Source: an uncultured Lachnospiraceae bacterium (GTDB lineage Bacteria > Bacillota > Clostridia > Lachnospirales > Lachnospiraceae). Taken from it: a stretch of 64,000 bases of DNA. The position numbers and the translations under genes were made by a program. Within the stretch, counting starts at the first letter, position 1. Every line of letters starts with the position of its first letter. The notes beneath the pieces were generated by a model that was not told where the DNA came from, did not search any database, and saw only the letters and a list, made by a program, of their open reading frames with translations. The stretch covers positions 7,978-71,977 of the forward strand of contig CARUOB010000007.1 in NCBI GenBank assembly GCA_949076555.1. The letters run 5' to 3'. This document shows, one piece after another, positions 16,243 through 24,786 of the stretch.

Positions 16243-17376
16243 TCAGTTTATCTCGTAAAACGCTTTCACCTGCTTTGCAATATATGTCGTCTCATCCGCC
16301 GTCAGCTTGTAGAACAGCGGCAAACGCAAGAGTCTCTCGCTCTCCTTCGTCGTGTACTTGTCCTCTCCATGGAACCGGCCAAACTTAATGCCTGCAGGCG
16401 CAGAGTGCAGCGGTACATAGTGGGAAGTGGGATAAATCCCTCTTTCCTTCAAAAACCCATCCAGCCTTGTCCGCTCCTCCAAATCTTTCGTCTTTATATA
16501 GAACATATGTCCATTATGCGCGCAATACGCCGGAATATACGGCAGCTCGATCCTGCCTGTCTCCGCAAGCGGCGTAAGCAGTTCCCAATACTGGTTCCAT
16601 CTTTCCATTCTGGCCTGCGTAATCTCCTCCGCCAGTTCCAGCTGCGCATACAGATAGGCCGCGTTCATGTCGCTTGGCAGATACGAGGAACCCTGATTCT
16701 GCCAGCGGTATTTATCCACCTGCCCTCTGAAATACTTACTTCTGTCCGTGCCCTTTTCTCTGTAAATTTCCGCATCCTCAATATATTTTTCATCGCGGAT
16801 CAGCAAGGCGCCGCCCTCTCCCATACTGAGGTTTTTCGTCTCGTGGAAACTGAAACATCCAAACTCGCCAAAAGTGCCAAGCGGTTTCCCTTTATAGGAG
16901 GCCATAATGCCCTGCGCGGCGTCCTCCACCACCATGAGGCGGTGTCTTTTTGCAATGTCCATAATGGAGTCCATCTCACACCCCACGCCCGCGTAATGCA
17001 CCGGCGCAATCACTTTCGTGCGCTCCGTGATGGCATCCTCTATCAATTTTTCGTCTATGTTCATGGTGTCCGGCCGGATATCCACAAACACCGCTTTCGC
17101 GCCCCGCAGCACAAACGCGTCCGCTGTGGACACAAAAGTGTAGGAGGGCAGGATCACCTCGTCCCCCGGCTTGATATCCGCCAAAAGTGCCGCCAGCTCC
17201 GTGGCGTGGGTACAGGAAGTGGTGAGCAGGCACTTGGCCGTGCCGGTCTGCGCCTCGATCCACTCGCTGCATTTTTTCGTAAAGGGGCCGTCGCCGCAAA
17301 TCTTCTGATTTTCTACGGCCTCCTTCATGTATTCAAATTCTTTTCCCGTAAAAGGTGGGACATTAAAATTAATCAT
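16243..17376 (-). CDS. wecE: dTDP-4-amino-4,6-dideoxygalactose transaminase
   Basis: 377 residues, the expected length. The opening INFNVPPFTGKEFEYM, TTSCTHATELAAL turn, VVEDAAQGIMASYKGKPLG and the PLP lysine K181 in FSFHETKN are all characteristic of WecE/RffA. It aminates dTDP-4-keto-6-deoxyglucose to dTDP-4-amino-4,6-dideoxygalactose (Fuc4N), using glutamate. The dTDP-glucose enzymes RmlA and RmlB are not in the window and must come from elsewhere. The GNAT gene two positions downstream could acetylate the product. The upstream intergenic space holds element B3 and an extended -10 promoter. This is one of three separate sugar aminotransferases plus one fused domain in the locus. Confidence 0.93.
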   Translation of the reverse strand: MINFNVPPFTGKEFEYMKEAVENQKICGDGPFTKKCSEWIEAQTGTAKCLLTTSCTHATELAALLADIKPGDEVILPSYTFVSTADAFVLRGAKAVFVDIRPDTMNIDEKLIEDAITERTKVIAPVHYAGVGCEMDSIMDIAKRHRLMVVEDAAQGIMASYKGKPLGTFGEFGCFSFHETKNLSMGEGGALLIRDEKYIEDAEIYREKGTDRSKYFRGQVDKYRWQNQGSSYLPSDMNAAYLYAQLELAEEITQARMERWNQYWELLTPLAETGRIELPYIPAYCAHNGHMFYIKTKDLEERTRLDGFLKERGIYPTSHYVPLHSAPAGIKFGRFHGEDKYTTKESERLLRLPLFYKLTADETTYIAKQVKAFYEIN

Positions 17377-17400
17377 GGTTTTCTCGCTTTCTCTTTCGCT

Positions 17401-17466
17401 CAGCCCTGCAATCTGTCAAAATTGAATGCAAGCATTCATTTTGCCTTCTTGCGGAGTGGCACTGCT
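17401..17466 (-). repeat. Family B-related hairpin element, copy B3
   Basis: Shorter relative of B1 and B2. The hairpin AAAATTGAATGC/GCATTCATTTTG keeps the same place, two-base AA turn and bulged T as in B1, and is enclosed by CTGCAA/TTGCGG. It lies between the ATPase gene and wecE, downstream of a candidate promoter, so it would form part of the wecE leader. Confidence 0.55.
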
Positions 17467-17482
17467 CATTGCCATCACGCAT

Positions 17483-17511
17483 AGTATACCACACTGTGCG
17501 TTAAATTCCTA
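17483..17511 (-). promoter_or_regulatory. Extended -10 promoter upstream of B3 and wecE
   Basis: On the minus strand TGGTATACT contains an extended -10 (TATACT at 17483-17488); the -35 position, TAGGAA (17506-17511), is poor. The start of transcription would be just upstream of element B3. Confidence 0.45.
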
Positions 17512-18888
17512 CTCTGACAAAATCAGGTCGTCCCGGCTGTCGGCCAGTTCTTGCAGGCGGGGGCTGAATCCGCTCATGGAAAAGATACAGTACAGTTCTT
17601 TCCTGTTGTCCTTGTGCCACGGCACCCGCCGGGCTTTTTCCTGAAGTCGGTAAAACACATCCACCTCTACCTGCCCGCTCCAATATTTACATTCCCCGAA
17701 CAGGATAACGCCCTCTTCCTCGTTTAGCGCCACAACATCGATCTCCGTATTTTTGTCCCAATACCGCCCGATCTTCGAAAAATGACAGGGCAGGTCATTT
17801 CTCACCGCCAGCTCTTCTCGGCAGATATCCTCGTAGACGAAAGCTGCGTGGCTTCGCACAAAACTTTTCCTTATCTTTTCCATAACATATGTTGTGTTTC
17901 CCTGCTCGATATCCCCCTGATTGGAATAAATCATGGTGAACCAGAATCGGATATAGTAATCTGTAATCCGGTAGAGACCCTTTTTGCTCTTTTCCGGATT
18001 TTCCTCCGTAACCGGCACCTCCCGCTGTACCAGGTCAAGCTCTATGAGAGTTTTCAGCGTTCTGGTCAGATCGGTGGCTTTTGCTTCCATAAAAGAGGCG
18101 ATTTCCGACAGCTTCGTCCTCCCGAACGCAATGGCGCGCAGAACGGAAAAATAGCCGCCCACCTCCGCCACTTCCTGCTGCAACAGAAAATGTGGCTCCT
18201 CATACAGATAACCCGTGCGGTTTAGTATGTTTTCCTCAATGCCCGCAAAAATATCCGAACAATCCGAGAAAGACTCGATATATTTGGGAACGCCGCCTGT
18301 CACCGCAAAGCGCTCGATCCGCTCTTTTCTGGACAAACCCGGAACAAATTTGCAGTAGTACCGAAACGGTATCTGCTTGAGACGAATCTGCGCCGTCCGC
18401 CTCCCATACAGCGGACTGTTGTAGGAAAGCGTCTGGGATACCATCATGGAAATGAGAGAGCCACACAGAATCACCATGACAGAACTTTTCATCAAAATCT
18501 CGTCCCATATCCTCTGAAAGACAGAAGGAAACGCCGGGTTTGCCTTTCCCAGATATTGAAACTCGTCTATAATCAAAACCGGCTTCGCCTCCCAGTGGCA
18601 GGAGACAATCGCCTTAAAAATGGTATCCCACCTGTCTGCGGACATCTCCGCCAGAAGGTCGCTATCGATAAAAGCCGCCGCCTTCTCCTGAAACGCGCTT
18701 CGGTTAAGCGCCTCCGCTTCCTGCGTAGCCAGAAAGTACAACGCCTTTTTTCTTTTCATAAATTCCGAGAGCAGCGTCGTCTTCCCCACCCGCCTCCGGC
18801 CGTATACAATGACCAGCGAAGCGCCTTTTTTTTCATATTCTTTTTCAAGCGTGCCGATCTCCAGCTCGCGGTCTACAAATTGTTCCAT
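17509..18888 (-). CDS. Archaeal-type ATPase with DUF234 C-terminal domain
   Basis: 459 residues. Walker A is GRRRVGKTT (30-38), Walker B is VLIIDEF (104-110), and the winged-helix region follows around 250-300. The C-terminal part contains TEIDVVAL and GECKYW, the usual PD-(D/E)XK-like DUF234 end. Such ATPases are widespread, mobile and of uncertain role; defence or toxin functions have been proposed. The start at 18888 is chosen because GGAGG lies four bases before it. It interrupts the glycan genes but reads in the same direction. It has its own promoter with two tandem palindromes, suggesting autoregulation or host silencing. No partner gene is adjacent. Confidence 0.88.
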   Translation of the reverse strand: MEQFVDRELEIGTLEKEYEKKGASLVIVYGRRRVGKTTLLSEFMKRKKALYFLATQEAEALNRSAFQEKAAAFIDSDLLAEMSADRWDTIFKAIVSCHWEAKPVLIIDEFQYLGKANPAFPSVFQRIWDEILMKSSVMVILCGSLISMMVSQTLSYNSPLYGRRTAQIRLKQIPFRYYCKFVPGLSRKERIERFAVTGGVPKYIESFSDCSDIFAGIEENILNRTGYLYEEPHFLLQQEVAEVGGYFSVLRAIAFGRTKLSEIASFMEAKATDLTRTLKTLIELDLVQREVPVTEENPEKSKKGLYRITDYYIRFWFTMIYSNQGDIEQGNTTYVMEKIRKSFVRSHAAFVYEDICREELAVRNDLPCHFSKIGRYWDKNTEIDVVALNEEEGVILFGECKYWSGQVEVDVFYRLQEKARRVPWHKDNRKELYCIFSMSGFSPRLQELADSRDDLILSE

Positions 18889-18933
18889 ATACCCTCCGGA
18901 CTGTCTGCGCCTTCTGCTATCCCCTATAAAAAG

Positions 18934-18961
18934 AGTATACCACAATTTATATGTTTGTAAA
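18934..18961 (-). promoter_or_regulatory. Promoter of the DUF234 ATPase gene
   Basis: TTTACA (18956-18961), a 16-base spacer and an extended -10 TGGTATACT (TATACT 18934-18939) on the minus strand. The -35 box is embedded in an operator-like palindrome. Confidence 0.65.
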
Positions 18962-18979
18962 CATTATGTTTGAAAACAT
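18951..18979. promoter_or_regulatory. Tandem operator palindromes ATGTTTNNAAACAT
   Basis: Two 14-bp inverted repeats, ATGTTTGTAAACAT (18951-18964) and ATGTTTGAAAACAT (18966-18979), lie 15 bp apart, centre to centre. The first covers the -35 box of the ATPase promoter. This is the arrangement of a repressor binding as two dimers. No cognate regulator is recognisable nearby. Confidence 0.7.
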
Positions 18980-19014
18980 AATATTTCAATTCATAACTTT
19001 TTATATCCAACCTA

Positions 19015-21087
19015 TTACTTCATATAAACCACATATCTTGCATTTCCGAACTGCTCTACATAGCCGTGATCTCTGACAAACGCCCCCAGAATCCGCAGTT
19101 TTTCATCCTCAGCCATCTTTTCCACATCCACGCCGAACCAGTTAATCGCCTCTCCGTCGTCGCTCCAGTAAGCCGCCACCGCCGAGGAGACAACGATCAC
19201 CGGCAGTTCCTTCCCCGCCTTATGCTCCGTTTCCAAGGCCGCCAGATCGCGTGTATACTCTGTCATACGGTAGGAATCCAGATCCGGCCAGCCTGTAGAA
19301 AGCGCCGGCGGCATATCCAGCAAATAATGGAGACCGGGCAGCTCGCCGTAGGTAATCGCCTCCCTGCCTGCCAATCCTTCCTCCTTTGCAAAAGCTGACA
19401 GCTCCTCCAAAAGCACGCCGTTTTCCGGATTCGTGTAAACACCCGCCGCTTTTTCCGGCATCTTTACACACCTGTCCCGGGCCTCCCCGTAAATACCGTC
19501 CTGAAACACAAAATTCACGTGGGAACCGACGCTCTGCACCGTCACAAATACGATCAGAATCACGATCGGCGCACGCCAGACAAACGCGTAAACGCCATCC
19601 TCCACACGCCGTTTCGCAAGTCCGCTCCACGCTGTCCACAGCAGAAAAGGGGCCGCCACAAACAGATTATTGATGATCGGGTACAGATCATTGTTGCTGC
19701 CAAGGGGCGTCAGAAAAATCTGCAAAAACACGAACGCAGCCAGTATCTTCTGCTCCGCACACGCCCTTTTCCCGATCAGACAACACACCGCCGCCGCAAT
19801 CGTCACCAAGAGAAACAGCACCGCAGGATAATACATACAGCCGTTGCCGTACTCATAATACCGGAAATGAAACATCCCTCTGCCCCAGTAAAAACGGAGC
19901 AGTACAAGCAGAAGCAGCACATACGCCGCCTTTATAATTACGCCCGTTATGTTATATGCCGTCCGGCTTTCTTTGCTGCCATCTCCCTGCGCATCCGTTT
20001 TTTCCCTGCCCTGCTGCCCGCCTCGTTTCTCTGCACCGTAAAGTCTCTCCCGTGTCCAAAACGCAAAGCCTGCCGCCGCGATACATACGCCCGCAAATGC
20101 CAGCCAGTACAGCCCCTTTGCATAATCCCCAAACATCCCCGTCAACATAGACGTGGGTTTATAGTCAACCGCCTGTTCCGTCATGGCAAACATGGTATAA
20201 ATCATATTCGGGTAAGCCGCCGCCCCGTAACGGGCGCAAATCACCGCCAAAAGTCCCCCCAAACCGAGCGCATAGCCCAGCATACACCACCCGGTAACCG
20301 AAAAAAGCGCACTCCAGGGCAACGAGTGCCTCTCCTTCTCCATCTTGGCCCTGCGAACGCCCACACGGTCTGCCTCCGCCGTCATACCGCCCGCCTGACT
20401 CCCCTGTGTCTTCCCGGCTCCCTGCCTGCCGATCAGCCAAACCCCGAACCAGACCGCCAAAATAAAGGCCGCCTGCACCACATTCGGCATCCGCACCGCC
20501 ACATTGACTCCGAGACAGACACCCGCCGCCACAAAACAAAGCCGTCTTCTTTTGTCACACGGCCCTTTCCCGTCTCCGCACGCCAAACACCCATCCGCTC
20601 TCACACGCGGCCTGTCCTCAAAGGCCGTTTCTGCCGCATTGCCGCCTGCAAGCCCCCGATAAAGCAGCAAAATCGCCGCCGTCATCAAAAAATACGTCAG
20701 ATAGTTGTACAGGATCGTGGACGGGCACCAGCAGAGTCCCAGCGCAAGAAATTCCCCCAAAAATAAAAGTGGCGCAGCTATCCGATTTTTCAGTCCGAAA
20801 TAAACCATGAGCGCCGTCGCCGACTGCACAAGCGTGGTATAACATTTCATGCCAAGAAACGTCCCCCCGAAAGGAAGATGCATAAGGAACCACCCCACCG
20901 CATTCGAGAGAAACGTCGCCACCATCCATGTCCCGTCCATGGAGTCAAAAAACTGAAAATTCGTCAGACTGTAAGTCGAATCCGCCACGTCAATCCCCTG
21001 ATTGACGATCAGAAACGGATAAAACAGGAGAATCGCCGGAAACAGCCAGCTCTCTATGAATTTATGATATTTCCGATACACAGACAC
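19015..21087 (-). CDS. Large polytopic membrane protein of the glycan locus
   Basis: 690 residues with a dozen or so hydrophobic helices. The first external loop is acidic and aromatic (NQGIDVADSTYSLTNFQFFD), as in GT-C type enzymes and related uncharacterised exopolysaccharide membrane proteins. Two long cytoplasmic loops of low complexity (about 150-170 and 215-245), rich in Gly, Arg and Lys, are probably disordered. The C-terminal 130 residues are soluble and contain a repeat-free alpha/beta-looking segment. The start is a GTG with AGGA seven bases before it. A specific function cannot be assigned; a lipid-linked sugar transferase on the outer face is inferred from position and topology. 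Confidence 0.75.
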   Translation of the reverse strand: MSVYRKYHKFIESWLFPAILLFYPFLIVNQGIDVADSTYSLTNFQFFDSMDGTWMVATFLSNAVGWFLMHLPFGGTFLGMKCYTTLVQSATALMVYFGLKNRIAAPLLFLGEFLALGLCWCPSTILYNYLTYFLMTAAILLLYRGLAGGNAAETAFEDRPRVRADGCLACGDGKGPCDKRRRLCFVAAGVCLGVNVAVRMPNVVQAAFILAVWFGVWLIGRQGAGKTQGSQAGGMTAEADRVGVRRAKMEKERHSLPWSALFSVTGWCMLGYALGLGGLLAVICARYGAAAYPNMIYTMFAMTEQAVDYKPTSMLTGMFGDYAKGLYWLAFAGVCIAAAGFAFWTRERLYGAEKRGGQQGREKTDAQGDGSKESRTAYNITGVIIKAAYVLLLLVLLRFYWGRGMFHFRYYEYGNGCMYYPAVLFLLVTIAAAVCCLIGKRACAEQKILAAFVFLQIFLTPLGSNNDLYPIINNLFVAAPFLLWTAWSGLAKRRVEDGVYAFVWRAPIVILIVFVTVQSVGSHVNFVFQDGIYGEARDRCVKMPEKAAGVYTNPENGVLLEELSAFAKEEGLAGREAITYGELPGLHYLLDMPPALSTGWPDLDSYRMTEYTRDLAALETEHKAGKELPVIVVSSAVAAYWSDDGEAINWFGVDVEKMAEDEKLRILGAFVRDHGYVEQFGNARYVVYMK

Positions 21088-21114
21088 AATCCCGTCCTTC
21101 CCAAAATCCCGGTG

Positions 21115-22197
21115 TCATCGCCGCGACACATTCCCAACCGCAGCCGCCACCCGCGCAAACACCCATGCCCGCGCAAAATCCACAGCCGTCCCGATTCCAT
21201 AAACGATAACCACACATAAAATCAAATGCGGCACAAAGAGAAAACTTTTCTTTACGTTCTCCACGCCAAGCCATCTCATCCACTCGTACCGCACCAAAAT
21301 ATGCTCGTGCAAAAGATACACGCCAAACGTATAAGGCGCCAGCGTTCTCACTGCTTTCTCAAAACGCCCGTCCCTGACACGCATATTTTTAAACACATAA
21401 AAGAGGGAAACCGCACCCGCAAGGCACAGAAGATGATTGTAAGAGTAAAGCATATCCGCATAATAGGCAAACGCATCGCCCCCGTCGACGCTGTGCGCAT
21501 TGGAAAAAATAGCCAGCAGCCATATGCACAGACAGGAAATCACATACCCCGCCACCGCACAAGACTGCTTTTCCATCCACCGAATGCCATATTTCCTGAT
21601 ATAGCCAGCCAGCACGAACAGACACAGAAACCACCCGAAATCATAGCCGTAACGGTCCGTGGCAAGGCGCAGGGGGAGAAGGGTTTTCTCCAGTGAGAAG
21701 AATGCCAGAAGAAACACCAGCACAATCTGCAGCTTACGTCTGTCCATTTTTTCCATACCCGCCGCCAGAAAAGGCGCAAACAGATACATCAACAGATAAG
21801 CCGTCGCAAACCAGTAATGCTCCGTGCCAAACGGGAACGCAAAACCGATCCAGCCATAAAGGCCGAGCTGCGATGCGGACACCACGCCAACCGCCAAAAG
21901 AAAAACGGGAATCAGCAGGGAATAAAAAAGAACCCGGCAAAACAGTGTCACAATTCGTCCCGGCTTCCATCCCGATTCCGCCAAAAAATACCCGGAGAGC
22001 AGCACATAACAGTTCACCGCCACAATGCAGAAAGCCTCGACCAGCCATGCGCAGACACCAACCGGATTCTCCCTTGCAGAAAAGGGAAACGGCACCGCAA
22101 TCCCGCCCTTCACCAGATAATGAAGCGAGATAATCATAAGCATTGCCAAAATGCGCAGCAGCTCAAAATTAGCCTGTCTCTTACTTCCCGATTTCAT
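21115..22197 (-). CDS. Acyltransferase 3 family membrane protein (OafA/WecH-like)
   Basis: About 360 residues with ten or so helices. It begins ANFELLRILAMLMIISLHYL, the N-terminal helix with the conserved histidine of acyltransferase-3 enzymes. A second helix block carries NCYVLLSGYFLAESGWK. These proteins move acetyl or succinyl groups across the membrane onto glycan hydroxyls. The start at 22197 is used because the upstream 37 codons of the longer frame are not conserved-looking and overlap the GtrA stop region. Placed between GtrA and a large membrane protein, it probably O-acetylates the locus glycan. Confidence 0.9.
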   Translation of the reverse strand: MKSGSKRQANFELLRILAMLMIISLHYLVKGGIAVPFPFSARENPVGVCAWLVEAFCIVAVNCYVLLSGYFLAESGWKPGRIVTLFCRVLFYSLLIPVFLLAVGVVSASQLGLYGWIGFAFPFGTEHYWFATAYLLMYLFAPFLAAGMEKMDRRKLQIVLVFLLAFFSLEKTLLPLRLATDRYGYDFGWFLCLFVLAGYIRKYGIRWMEKQSCAVAGYVISCLCIWLLAIFSNAHSVDGGDAFAYYADMLYSYNHLLCLAGAVSLFYVFKNMRVRDGRFEKAVRTLAPYTFGVYLLHEHILVRYEWMRWLGVENVKKSFLFVPHLILCVVIVYGIGTAVDFARAWVFARVAAAVGNVSRR

Positions 22198-22255
22198 TTC
22201 TCTCTTTTCCGCTTCCTTTCCGCAGCTATACCGTCTGCTTCCGAAAATCTCTCTA

Positions 22256-22696
22256 TCATTCCGCCTTCTTGGAGGCATCCTTAAATATCCAGATTTTACT
22301 GAGCACATAGTTCGCCAGAATCACAAGCACCTGACAGATCAGTTTGGAAATCTTGTCATTCATGGAACAAAGATCCACCATCACATACATCAGCGCAATC
22401 TCCAGCACTTCCGTGGCCACCCTCGCACCGATAAAAGAGACGAACTCCCTCACGACAGAAGCTCTCTCCTTATTCCCGCTCTTAAACACAAACGTCCGGT
22501 TCGTCCAGTAGGCAAACACCACCGTCAGCACCCATGACAGAACCGTCGCCGCCATATAGTGCATGGCAATGGTATCCGCAAAAAGGAAATACAGAATATA
22601 GTTCAGCACAAAAGCCAGAAATCCGAAGATCAGATAGTTGATTCCCTCTTCATGCTTCTTATACATTCCCCATCCGAAATCCCATAATTTTTTCAT
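22256..22696 (-). CDS. GtrA family membrane protein
   Basis: 146 residues with four membrane helices. NYLIFGFLAFVLNYILYF and WTNRTFVFKS are typical GtrA/DPMS features. GtrA proteins act with GtrB-type polyprenyl-phosphate glycosyltransferases, probably in moving the lipid-linked sugar to the outer face. Two GtrB-like enzymes are in the window (12654-13595 and 52890-53837), neither adjacent. The ORF starts with ATGAAAAAA preceded by a GGGAG ribosome site. Directly upstream is a set of three tandem repeats derived from the end of the ABC transporter gene. Confidence 0.9.
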   Translation of the reverse strand: MKKLWDFGWGMYKKHEEGINYLIFGFLAFVLNYILYFLFADTIAMHYMAATVLSWVLTVVFAYWTNRTFVFKSGNKERASVVREFVSFIGARVATEVLEIALMYVMVDLCSMNDKISKLICQVLVILANYVLSKIWIFKDASKKAE

Positions 22697-22708
22697 ACGT
22701 TTTCTCCC

Positions 22709-22852
22709 TTATCTCTCGCCGGAAATTTTTCTGGGGATCATTTCCCTCTTAGTCTTCCCACTCCCGTTATCGTTCGCGGGAAATTTTCCTGGGGATAATT
22801 TCCCTCTTTACTCTTTCTCTCGCTCTTATCTCTCGCGGGAAATTTTCCCCGC
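22709..22852 (-). repeat. Three tandem 58-59 bp repeats at the end of the ABC transporter gene
   Basis: Units begin at 22709, 22767 and 22826 (plus-strand word TTATC, then a TCGC(G/C)GGAAATTTT core and, in two units, TTTCCCTCTT). The unit at 22826 is the actual stop codon and last codons of the ABC transporter gene; the other two are degenerate copies of that gene end in the spacer before gtrA. Each complete unit has GGAAA/TTTCC inverted arms and can fold as a hairpin. Confidence 0.8.
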
Positions 22853-24580
22853 TGCTACACGGTACACCATATCGCATTTCTCAATGGTCTGCAGTCTGTG
22901 CGCGATAATCACAAGCGTCTTTCTCCCGTGCAGCCTGTTAATGGAATCCATAATCGCCGCCTCCGTCTCATTGTCCAGAGCGGAAGTCGCCTCATCCAGC
23001 ACAAGCACCTCCGGGTCCTCATAGAGCGCTCTGGCAATGCTGATTCGCTGCCTCTGTCCGCCCGAAATGCGGATGCCGCGCTCACCGATTCCCGTTTCCA
23101 CGCCCTCCGGCAGACTCCTTACAAAATCATCCAGCGCCGCTTCTTTCAAGGCACGCCAGACCTTCTCATCGTCGATCTCCTCCTCCGGCACGCCGAAAGC
23201 CACATTCTTGCGAATGGAATCGTCTATCATAAATATTGTCTGGGGAATATAGCCTATATTTTTCAGCCATGCCGCATAATGGCCGCTTACGTCCGTTCCG
23301 TCCGCCAGAATCCGGCCGCTCTCCATCTGCAATAGCCCCAGCAGAATATCCACAATCGTCGTCTTGCCCGCACCCGTGACGCCCACGATGCCCACGGAAG
23401 ATCCAATCGGAATCTCCATATCCGCATGGTCAAAAATATGCGTCTCCGTATTCGGATATTTATAGGTGATATCCTCCAGCCGGATCATCTTTTCCAGCGG
23501 CAGCTTTTCCACGCTCTGCCTTTGCTTATACGCTTCCGCATCGTAAGTCACACTGCCGTCGTGAATCTCTTCCTGCAAATTATCGCTGACTCCCATAAAG
23601 AAAGGCTCGAAATAGGAGATCGAAGTCTGGTAATTATTGATGCGGTTCACGCTCGGAAGCAGACGCATGGCCGCCGCCGCCAGAGCCGATAGCTGCGGCA
23701 GAAGCTCTTTCATCTGCGTCCCCTGTCCGATAGACAGCACAAAATAGCCAACCATGCCCGCAATGCACACCGTCTCGATCAAAAGTCTGGGGGTCGCGTT
23801 AAAGAGATTATATTTCTGTACGGAGCTGACATAACCCGCCCCGCATTTTGCATACTCGTTGATAAAGTAGTTTTCCTTACAGCCAATCTTGATTTCCTTA
23901 ATTCCCATCACCGACTGCTCGATCCATTTATACAGCCCGCTGTAATAATCCTGATTGTCCTGCCCGGCCTTTATCATAATAGGCTTTAACACCTTTTTAA
24001 TCACAAACAGAAGCGCCACCATAAGCGCCGCCACCGTCACAATCATCATCGCGTCGGAATAGAGAAAAAGCGCTGTCACCAGACAGACAAATACAATGCA
24101 CTCGCTGAAAAGCTGCAGGCAGCTTAAAATCAGCCCGTACATATTGTTGACGTCAGATGTGATGTTTCGTTGGATGACAGATGTATCCGCATTCAGATAA
24201 TACTCATAAGGACGCTGCATAAAATTGATCATCATGCGCCTCGAAGTGGCGAACTGATTCGTGTAGACAAACTTAAGCTGCGCCTTCTGTTGAAAAAAAA
24301 GGTAAATATTTTTGATTACCGTCATTCCCACAAAAGAAAGCAGCAAAAACATGGCAAACTGGGCAGTGCTCTCCATCCCAAACGTCTCGTAAACCGAGGA
24401 GAGAATGCTGCTCTCAGAGATTGCCTCCGGGTCCATCACCACGGTCACAATGGGCACCAGCATGGAAACGCCAAGGCTCTCCAGCACGCCGCCAATCAGC
24501 ATCATAACGATAAGCGCTGCCATAGCGCGCTTCTGCCTGCCATCCAGCAGGACATTCATTTTCCTTAAAATCTTTCCCAT
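22826..24580 (-). CDS. ABC transporter, fused membrane and ATPase domains (PglK-like lipid-linked glycan flippase)
   Basis: 584 residues. Six membrane helices, beginning GGVLESLGVSMLVPIVTVV, resemble the PglK/MsbA exporter group. The ATPase domain has Walker A GVTGAGKTT (about 400-408), signature ISGGQRQR and Walker B EVLVLDEATSAL. It would act as a homodimer. No Wzx flippase is present in the window, while PglC-, PglE- and PglF-like genes are, so flipping of the undecaprenyl-linked oligosaccharide is the best inference; export of another lipid cannot be excluded. The start at 24580 has GAGGG nine bases before it. Its last codons are part of a tandem repeat. Confidence 0.88.
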   Translation of the reverse strand: MGKILRKMNVLLDGRQKRAMAALIVMMLIGGVLESLGVSMLVPIVTVVMDPEAISESSILSSVYETFGMESTAQFAMFLLLSFVGMTVIKNIYLFFQQKAQLKFVYTNQFATSRRMMINFMQRPYEYYLNADTSVIQRNITSDVNNMYGLILSCLQLFSECIVFVCLVTALFLYSDAMMIVTVAALMVALLFVIKKVLKPIMIKAGQDNQDYYSGLYKWIEQSVMGIKEIKIGCKENYFINEYAKCGAGYVSSVQKYNLFNATPRLLIETVCIAGMVGYFVLSIGQGTQMKELLPQLSALAAAAMRLLPSVNRINNYQTSISYFEPFFMGVSDNLQEEIHDGSVTYDAEAYKQRQSVEKLPLEKMIRLEDITYKYPNTETHIFDHADMEIPIGSSVGIVGVTGAGKTTIVDILLGLLQMESGRILADGTDVSGHYAAWLKNIGYIPQTIFMIDDSIRKNVAFGVPEEEIDDEKVWRALKEAALDDFVRSLPEGVETGIGERGIRISGGQRQRISIARALYEDPEVLVLDEATSALDNETEAAIMDSINRLHGRKTLVIIAHRLQTIEKCDMVYRVAAGKISRER

Positions 24581-24786
24581 TGTCAGGTTCCCTCTAAAAG
24601 CGGACGGCAATTCTTCTCGCGCCCGTATTGATCCGCCGGGCCTTACACCCAAAACGCTCCTTCACCCCGGACCATCCGCCCGGCTTAACTTCCATCGAGT
24701 ATACCACAAGTACACACACAGCGCAAATTTCGCTTTTTTCTTTCATCCAAATCACGAATATTCCGCCGGACATACGCTTTTCCCAT

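Noticed and set aside
15934..17484. A 516-codon plus-strand frame opposite wecE and the neighbouring membrane protein
   Set aside because: It mirrors strongly supported minus-strand genes, is rich in Arg, His and Cys, has no family features and no ribosome site. GC-rich third positions on the coding strand create such antisense frames.
19519..20766. A 415-codon plus-strand frame opposite a large membrane protein
   Set aside because: Very basic, low-complexity translation without recognisable domain; it is the antisense of hydrophobic helices.
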